Source: Candidatus Methanoperedens sp.
Lineage (GTDB): Archaea; Halobacteriota; Methanosarcinia; Methanosarcinales; Methanoperedenaceae
Length of the DNA stretch: 64,000 nt
Assembly (NCBI GenBank): GCA_027460525.1
Contig: JAPZAS010000015.1
Coordinates: forward strand, 180,777 to 244,776
Reading direction: 5' to 3'
The stretch's first letter is position 1. Each line of letters begins with the position of its first letter. Of this stretch, positions 58,835 to 64,000 are shown piece after piece. The notes beneath the pieces were generated by a model. That model ran no database searches. It saw only the letters and a program-made list of their open reading frames with translations, and was not told where the DNA came from. The position numbers and the translations under genes are program-made.

Positions 58835-61640
58835 CCAGCACTTTCCTCAGATAATTACCCGTATAAGACCCCTCTATCCTCGCCACCTTTTCAGGCGTCC
58901 CTTCCGCAATAATCCTCCCGCCGTTATCCCCGCCTTCAGGACCGAGGTCTATTATGTGGTCAGCCACTTTTATCACATCAAGATTGTGCTCAATCACCAC
59001 CACGCTGTTCCCTGCGTCCACGAGCCGCGAGAGCATGTCCAGCAGCTTCTGTATGTCTGCGAAATGCAGTCCTGTCGTTGGCTCATCCAGTATGTAGAGC
59101 GTCCTTCCCGTACTTCTTTTACTGAGCTCTGTGGAAAGCTTGACCCGCTGCGCCTCTCCTCCTGAAAGAGTGGTTGCAGCCTGCCCCAGCCTGATATACC
59201 CGAGCCCCACGTCAAAAAGGGTCGCAAGCTGGCGTTTTATTTTGGGAATATTCTCGAAAAACGCAAGTGTTTCCTCAACCGTCATGTCCAGCACCTGCGC
59301 TATATTCTTGCCTTTGTATGTTATTTCAAGCGTCTCGCTGTTGAAACGGTTCCCGTGGCAAACCTCGCACGGCACATAAACATCGGGAAGGAAATGCATC
59401 TCGATGGTGATGATCCCGTCCCCGCCGCATGCTTCGCATCTACCACCCTTGACATTGAAACTGAACCTCCCGGGTAGATAACCCCGCGCCTTTGATGAAG
59501 GAAGTTTGGCAAATAAATCCCGTACCGGAGTGAATATACCGGTGTACGTGGCAGGGTTTGAACGCGGCGTCCTGCCGATCGGGGACTGGTCTATTATTAT
59601 AACTTTATCTATATTTTCCAGCCCTATGATACCCCTGTGCTTCCCTGGCTTTTCTTTTGCATGGTAGAATTTCTGCGCCAGCGCCCTGTAAAGAATGTCG
59701 TTCACAAGCGTGCTCTTGCCCGAGCCTGATACACCCGTGACTGCGGTCATCACACCAAGAGGTATGGTGACGTCTATCTGCTTGAGGTTATTCTCGCCCG
59801 CCCCCACGATGGTTATTTTACCATTCGGTCTTCTTCTCTTCGCCGGTATAGTTATCACCTTCTCATGGCTGAGATACTTCCCTGTAAGTGAATTTTCGCA
59901 TCCGATCACATCTTCCTGGCTTCCCGTCACCACGACTTCCCCGCCGTGCACTCCCGCTCCCGGTCCCATATCCACGATAAAATCTGCGCTCCTTATCATC
60001 TCCTCGTCGTGCTCCACTACTATTACCGTGTTCCCGAGGTCGCGAAGCTGCGTTAGCATATGTATCAGCCTTCCGTTATCCCGCTGATGGAGACCGATGC
60101 TGGGTTCGTCCAGAATGTAAAGCACACCGACAAGGCTTGAGCCTATCTGCGTGGCAAGCCGTATTCTCTGGCTTTCGCCGCCTGAGAGGGTGCCAGCCGC
60201 CCTGTCAAGCGTGAGGTAATTAAGACCGACATCCATAAGGAATCCAAGTCTTGCACGAAGCTCCTTCATAATGGGCTTTGAGATTATTGCCTCTTTTTGA
60301 CTGAACTTGATGGTATCAAGAAACTCCAGTGCTTTTTTCACGGACAAACGGGTTGTGGCAATGATGGATTTATCCGCAATCGTGACCGCGAGGCTGGAGG
60401 GTTTGAGCCGCTCTCCATTGCACACGGTACAGGGTTTGATGCTCATGTATTGCTGGATATTCTCCCGTGCCTCTTCGGACTGGGATTCCCTGTATTTTCT
60501 TGCCAGATGGGCTATTACCCCTTCAAAACTGCTCCAGTGTTCCCAGAGCCCGTCGCGGTCGCGCGGCACGTACCTGAAGAGAATCTGCTCGCTTCCCCCG
60601 TGCAGTATCACGCGCACATGCTCAGGTTTCAATTCCGAGAACGGCGTATCGAGTGAGAAGCCGTAATGTTTTGCAACGGACGCAAGCATCTGGCGGTAAT
60701 ATCCATAGTCGCCCCACGGTTCGATGGCTCCCTGGCTTATGGATTTACTTTTATCGGGTATTATGAGGTCAGGGTCAAACTCCATCGTGTTTCCAAGCCC
60801 CTGGCACGAGGGACATGCGCCTCTCGGGCTGTTGAAGGAGAACATATTGGGTTCAAGCGGCTCAAAACTGATCCCGCATTTCGCGCATGCGGCATGCTCG
60901 CTGAAGAGAAGCTCCTTGCCTCCGATGACATCCACTACCACAATGCCGTTTCCCTCTTTCAGGGCTGTAGCCACAGAATCGGAAAGTCGTTCCCCTATCC
61001 CGGCTTTTATTGCCAGCCTGTCCACCACAACGTCAATATCGTGCTTCTGCTGCTTGTTAAGGATTATTTCTTCTGAGAGTTCATGCATTTTGCCGTCAAT
61101 ACGAACACGGGCAAAGCCTGATTTGGCAAGGTCCTCGAACATCTGCTTGTATTCGCCTTTCCTCTGTCTGGAGAGCGGAGCGAGTATGTGTATTTTCGTG
61201 CCCTCGGCAAGTGCCATCACCCTCCCTACAATCTGCTCCACTGTCTGCGGCGCAATCTCACTGCCGCAGTTGGGGCAGTGCTGCTTCCCTATCCTTGCAT
61301 ACAGAAGGCGCAGGTAATCGTATATCTCCGTGACTGTACCTACCGTCGAACGGGGGTTCTTGCTCGTGGATTTCTGCTCGATGGAGATGGCAGGCGATAA
61401 ACCTTCGATATATTCAACATCAGGTTTGTCCATCTGCCCCAGGAACTGCCTGGCGTAGGCTGACAGCGATTCGACATACCTGCGCTGTCCTTCGGCATAC
61501 AATGTGTCGAAGGCAAGAGATGATTTCCCCGACCCTGAAAGCCCTGTTATCACTATCAGCTTGTTCCTCGGGAGCTCAAGGTCTATGTTCTTGAGGTTGT
61601 GGACGCGGGCGCCTTTTATTATGATTTTGTCTGCTGACAT
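58815..61640 (-). CDS. uvrA: UvrABC excinuclease subunit A
   Basis: A full-length 941-residue protein with two ABC modules. Walker A motifs are [15 protein letters not shown] near residue 32 and [14 protein letters not shown] near 635. Signature [12 protein letters not shown] and the C-terminal [12 protein letters not shown] are present. Zinc fingers are CPNCGS, CAKCG with CPSCQG and CEACGGDG with CEVCHG. The protein binds damaged DNA as a dimer with UvrB. No uvrB gene is in this window. Confidence 0.95.
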   Translation of the reverse strand: MSADKIIIKGARVHNLKNIDLELPRNKLIVITGLSGSGKSSLAFDTLYAEGQRRYVESLSAYARQFLGQMDKPDVEYIEGLSPAISIEQKSTSKNPRSTVGTVTEIYDYLRLLYARIGKQHCPNCGSEIAPQTVEQIVGRVMALAEGTKIHILAPLSRQRKGEYKQMFEDLAKSGFARVRIDGKMHELSEEIILNKQQKHDIDVVVDRLAIKAGIGERLSDSVATALKEGNGIVVVDVIGGKELLFSEHAACAKCGISFEPLEPNMFSFNSPRGACPSCQGLGNTMEFDPDLIIPDKSKSISQGAIEPWGDYGYYRQMLASVAKHYGFSLDTPFSELKPEHVRVILHGGSEQILFRYVPRDRDGLWEHWSSFEGVIAHLARKYRESQSEEARENIQQYMSIKPCTVCNGERLKPSSLAVTIADKSIIATTRLSVKKALEFLDTIKFSQKEAIISKPIMKELRARLGFLMDVGLNYLTLDRAAGTLSGGESQRIRLATQIGSSLVGVLYILDEPSIGLHQRDNGRLIHMLTQLRDLGNTVIVVEHDEEMIRSADFIVDMGPGAGVHGGEVVVTGSQEDVIGCENSLTGKYLSHEKVITIPAKRRRPNGKITIVGAGENNLKQIDVTIPLGVMTAVTGVSGSGKSTLVNDILYRALAQKFYHAKEKPGKHRGIIGLENIDKVIIIDQSPIGRTPRSNPATYTGIFTPVRDLFAKLPSSKARGYLPGRFSFNVKGGRCEACGGDGIITIEMHFLPDVYVPCEVCHGNRFNSETLEITYKGKNIAQVLDMTVEETLAFFENIPKIKRQLATLFDVGLGYIRLGQAATTLSGGEAQRVKLSTELSKRSTGRTLYILDEPTTGLHFADIQKLLDMLSRLVDAGNSVVVIEHNLDVIKVADHIIDLGPEGGDNGGRIIAEGTPEKVARIEGSYTGNYLRKVLDGYRSV

Positions 61641-61823
61641 GAAAAGAATGGTATTGCTATATTGGCATGCGATGGTTAAAATATTATGGGATACTTTATA
61701 GGCACACTTGAAACCTGAAATCGAAAACTATTTTTATGTTGAGCATAATTATAGACTGCTATTATTTTAGGATAGCTTTTATATAAATCATTACTATCAA
61801 TAAAATCATGGATGTGAAATATA

Positions 61824-62024
61824 GTGTTTGAAGATAAAGAAGCACCTGGTAATGTTCCTCTGAGATTCAGCGAATATCTCAGGGTGCTGAAGCTGACAAG
61901 GAAACCAACGAGAGAAGAATTTACTGTAATAGCAAAAGTAGCAGGTGCTGGCATACTCTTGGTGGGATTGATCGGGTTTATCATATACCTGTTAATAACC
62001 GTAGTGCCGGGATGGTTAAAATGA
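61824..62024 (+). CDS. secE: Preprotein translocase subunit SecE
   Basis: A 66-residue protein with GTG start (ATG frames upstream are closed by stops). One C-terminal membrane helix (GILLVGLIGFIIYLLITVV) follows an amphipathic segment KLTRKPTREEFTVIAKVAG. This matches archaeal SecE/Sec61-gamma. It overlaps the Spt5 gene by 4 bases, as is usual. Confidence 0.9.
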   Translation: MFEDKEAPGNVPLRFSEYLRVLKLTRKPTREEFTVIAKVAGAGILLVGLIGFIIYLLITVVPGWLK

Positions 62025-62497
62025 ACGAGGAAGCACAGAATGAAGCAGCCATCTATGTTGTAAAGACAACGGCGAATCAGGAAAGAACGGTGGCGAATCT
62101 TATTGAGAAAGTAGCTAAAAAGGAGAAGCTTGGAATCTATGCAATCCTGGCGCCCGATGAGTTAAAGGGATATGTTCTTATAGAGGCTGAAGGACCGGAA
62201 GTGGTGGACCAGGTCATTGCGAACGTGCCTCATGCGAGGACACTTGTGAAAGGTCAGTCCAGTTTTGCTGAGATTGCGCATTTCCTGATACCCAAACTTA
62301 CAGTTACAGGTATTACCGAAGGAAGCATTGTGGAACTTATATCAGGTCCTTTCAAGGGAGAAAAAGCAAGAGTGAAAAGGATAGATACAACTCATGAAGA
62401 GATTACAGTTGAACTGTTTGAGGCGATGGTACCCATCCCTGTTACAGTTCGCGGTGATAATGTTAGAATATTGAAACGAGAGGAAGAAGAGAAATAA
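62021..62497 (+). CDS. spt5: Transcription elongation factor Spt5 (NusG)
   Basis: The chosen start is ATG 62021, overlapping the SecE stop; the frame offers a start nine bases earlier. The 158 residues contain an NGN domain (IYVVKTTANQERTVANLI) and a KOW motif (LISGPFKGEKARVKRIDTTHE). It couples RNA polymerase processivity with ribosome synthesis. It is cotranscribed with secE and rpl11. Confidence 0.92.
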   Translation: MNEEAQNEAAIYVVKTTANQERTVANLIEKVAKKEKLGIYAILAPDELKGYVLIEAEGPEVVDQVIANVPHARTLVKGQSSFAEIAHFLIPKLTVTGITEGSIVELISGPFKGEKARVKRIDTTHEEITVELFEAMVPIPVTVRGDNVRILKREEEEK

Positions 62498-62515
62498 TAA
62501 TAGGAGAATTAAAAA

Positions 62516-62998
62516 ATGGTAAGCGTTGTAGAAGCATTAGTTCCCGGCGGGCAAGCAACCCCGGGTCCGCCGCTGGGACCGTCGCTTGGTCCGCTCGGCG
62601 TGAATGTAAAGGCAATCATAGACAAGATCAATGAACAGACAAAAGCGTTCAGCGGAATGCAGGTTCCGGTTAAGGTTATCGTGGACGATAAGAAACAATT
62701 CACGGTACAGGTTGGAACCCCGCCGACGTCTGCACTCATAAAGAAAGAGCTTGGTATCGAGACCGGCTCGGGAACCCCGAACACCAACACAGTGGGCAAT
62801 ATTACCGTGAAGCAGGCAGTGAAGATTGCGCGCATGAAGAAGACCGATACCCTTGCAAAGTCCTTGAAAAATGCAGTTAAAGAAATCGTGGGTTCATGTG
62901 TTCCACTGGGTGTGACTTTTGAGGGCTTGAAGCCAAAAGAAGCAATCGCAGCCATTAATAGCGGAAAATTCGACTCTGAGCTATCAGAGCCGCTATAA
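62516..62998 (+). CDS. rpl11: Ribosomal protein L11
   Basis: The 160-residue protein starts MVSVVEALVPGGQATPGPPL and contains NVKAIIDKINEQTKAFSGMQ and the C-terminal rRNA-binding part IKKELGIETGSGTPNTNTVG. A good GGAG ribosome-binding site lies before the ATG (62503-62506). In related archaea L1, L10 and L12 usually follow; here the next gene is a surface protein on the other strand. Confidence 0.95.
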   Translation: MVSVVEALVPGGQATPGPPLGPSLGPLGVNVKAIIDKINEQTKAFSGMQVPVKVIVDDKKQFTVQVGTPPTSALIKKELGIETGSGTPNTNTVGNITVKQAVKIARMKKTDTLAKSLKNAVKEIVGSCVPLGVTFEGLKPKEAIAAINSGKFDSELSEPL

Positions 62999-63008
62999 TT
63001 TTTTTTAT
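62999..63008 (+). terminator. T-run terminator after rpl11
   Basis: A run of eight T bases begins two bases after the L11 stop, consistent with archaeal oligo(dT) termination. Confidence 0.5.
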
Positions 63009-63050
63009 ACTTGTTACAGGTCTTTTTTAAAATAACAATTAGAACATTGG

Positions 63051-64000
63051 TTAGCTTATCCCCACATCCGCCTTGTTGTCCGTGATGTGCAGGTAGACCA
63101 GCCCGCCCGGGGAGTAGTAGTTGATGTACATGGTGGAGCTGGGGTAAATATTTTGACCTACTGGATAGCATTGGGAAAAAGAAAAGTCACCATTTTGCGC
63201 CATTTCCTGGATGTAGTGCTGGGTTACGTTGTAAAAACTTTGCGTGTTATAGGGATATGTTGTATTGATTACCCGATCTGTCCATGAAAAAGCAGGATTA
63301 CTGAATTGGCTTCCACCACCTGCAATTTGACTAGGAGTACAGCCTTGGCCAGAGGTGGAGCCTACTCCATTTTTCGTATATGTAAAGTTATTACTTTTGT
63401 TCAACAAGTCTATATAAACATATCCATCGGGTTGCACGGTAAAATTTAATGTATTTTGCCATGCCTCAACAGGTGCACTTTGTCCAGCTTCTTGATAACC
63501 AATCTGCAGCATAAATGAATTACCATATTCTTTTAAGTAGAATATCAATTTCTTGCTGTCATCAGAGCCTGCGCGAATATCCCAGTCTAAATTATGCCCT
63601 GCAGGCTTAAGTTTGAAGCTGAAATTACTAAGCGGCGTGGGGTTGCTGCCAGCAAGCCCCCTGAATGCAATAGTAGTGGGTATATAAGAATTCATTATTC
63701 CTTCATAGGAAGGATAAACCGTAAGTGCCATACCGACTGTATGGTTTTTTGGATCTTCCGAAACGATTCCTGTCGAGCTCACACTTCTGATATAGTCAGC
63801 CCATGCATCGTAGAAATCGCTTGTGATATTCACATAAACGTTTCCGATTTGGGAGTAGTTCACAGGATTTGTCCGGTTAGCGTATGTGGCATTGTTCACA
63901 AGGTAAGTGAGCGTGATGGTTGGATTGTCCCAATGGACCTCGACTATGCCATGTGGAGGCCCAGCCACGTCCGCGGTGCTTAAATTTGCGCTTAATAACA
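63051..64000 (-). CDS. Secreted/pilin-like surface protein (5' end outside window)
   Basis: The frame is open to the window edge and ends at 63051, giving at least 316 residues. The retained part is extracellular in character: many N-x-S/T sequons, Tyr- and Asn-rich beta regions (GNVYVNITSDFYDAWADYIR) and a Gly-rich loop. Residues just inside the edge (LLSANLSTADVAGPPHG) are compatible with the region following a type IV pilin-like N-terminal helix, as in archaeal DUF7289-type proteins. Only the C-terminal portion can be described. Confidence 0.65.
   Translation of the reverse strand, partial: LLSANLSTADVAGPPHGIVEVHWDNPTITLTYLVNNATYANRTNPVNYSQIGNVYVNITSDFYDAWADYIRSVSSTGIVSEDPKNHTVGMALTVYPSYEGIMNSYIPTTIAFRGLAGSNPTPLSNFSFKLKPAGHNLDWDIRAGSDDSKKLIFYLKEYGNSFMLQIGYQEAGQSAPVEAWQNTLNFTVQPDGYVYIDLLNKSNNFTYTKNGVGSTSGQGCTPSQIAGGGSQFSNPAFSWTDRVINTTYPYNTQSFYNVTQHYIQEMAQNGDFSFSQCYPVGQNIYPSSTMYINYYSPGGLVYLHITDNKADVGIS

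Noticed and set aside
60724..61317. A 197-codon plus-strand frame
   Set aside because: It is antisense to uvrA, Ser-rich and without a ribosome-binding site.

Overview
The window is chromosomal DNA of a methane-metabolising archaeon of the Methanosarcinia. The strongest evidence is an unbroken seven-gene run on the minus strand (10.0-17.0 kb) encoding the methyl-coenzyme M reductase activator AtwA and methanogenesis marker proteins 3, 6, 5, 15, 17 and 7. The F420 genes cofG/cofH, archaeal NMD3, Spt5/SecE/L11, SpeA-type arginine decarboxylase and several Asn/Ser/Thr-rich surface proteins agree with this. An ANME-2d ('Candidatus Methanoperedens') genome is my favoured reading, partly because one surface protein carries a CxxCH haem motif, but no gene here proves the genus.

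Layout. 0-5.1 kb: two large secreted surface proteins on the minus strand. 5.6-10 kb: housekeeping genes (thrB, adenosine-specific kinase) mixed with small toxin-antitoxin-like pairs and decayed remnants (a tRNA-Gln pseudogene, a DUF3368 fragment, a VapC stub between 27-bp direct repeats). 10-17 kb: the MCR-activation operon. 17-28 kb: housekeeping genes (prs, tRNA-Cys, fetAB-like transporter, nmd3, epimerase, DUF531, speA). 28.0-39.3 kb: an integrated mobile element, bracketed by a 14-bp direct repeat. It carries two different tyrosine recombinases, a primase-polymerase/helicase inside a chain of overlapping small genes, a stand-alone NrdD-type glycyl-radical domain protein, a radical SAM enzyme preceded by a 50-codon peptide gene, and eight dispersed palindromic units. 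39.3-53 kb: a K+ channel/TrkA pair, a ThyA-like protein, AbiE, then redox and iron-related genes and a decayed stretch (flavoprotein pseudogene, HsdS and helicase remnants, truncated integrase beside tRNA-Leu). 53.3-64 kb: cofG-cofH, tRNA-Val, uvrC, an antitoxin plus FRG-domain protein, uvrA, secE-spt5-rpl11, and the end of another surface protein.

The most unusual item is the family of palindromic units in the mobile element. Each starts TTCTGTCC and ends GGACAGAA (two copies have a degenerate arm). Six of eight are exactly 47 bp, their interiors are packed with short palindromes, and they sit at gene boundaries: three next to the 3' end of one integrase, one just before its start, and the others between cargo modules. 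The arrangement recalls cassette-recombination sites, but recombination is inference. Other items deserving attention are the radical SAM/peptide pair, the stand-alone glycyl-radical protein, and the antitoxin/FRG pair between uvrC and uvrA.

In the mobile element the replication genes form one minus-strand operon: AbrB-like, membrane protein, 52-aa protein, winged-helix protein, primase/helicase, NrdD-like, Cys-rich 50-aa, 31-aa membrane peptide, 36-aa peptide. Most junctions are 4-bp ATGA overlaps, which implies coupled translation. Several of these genes are very short and rest on start/stop overlap and ribosome-binding sites rather than similarity.
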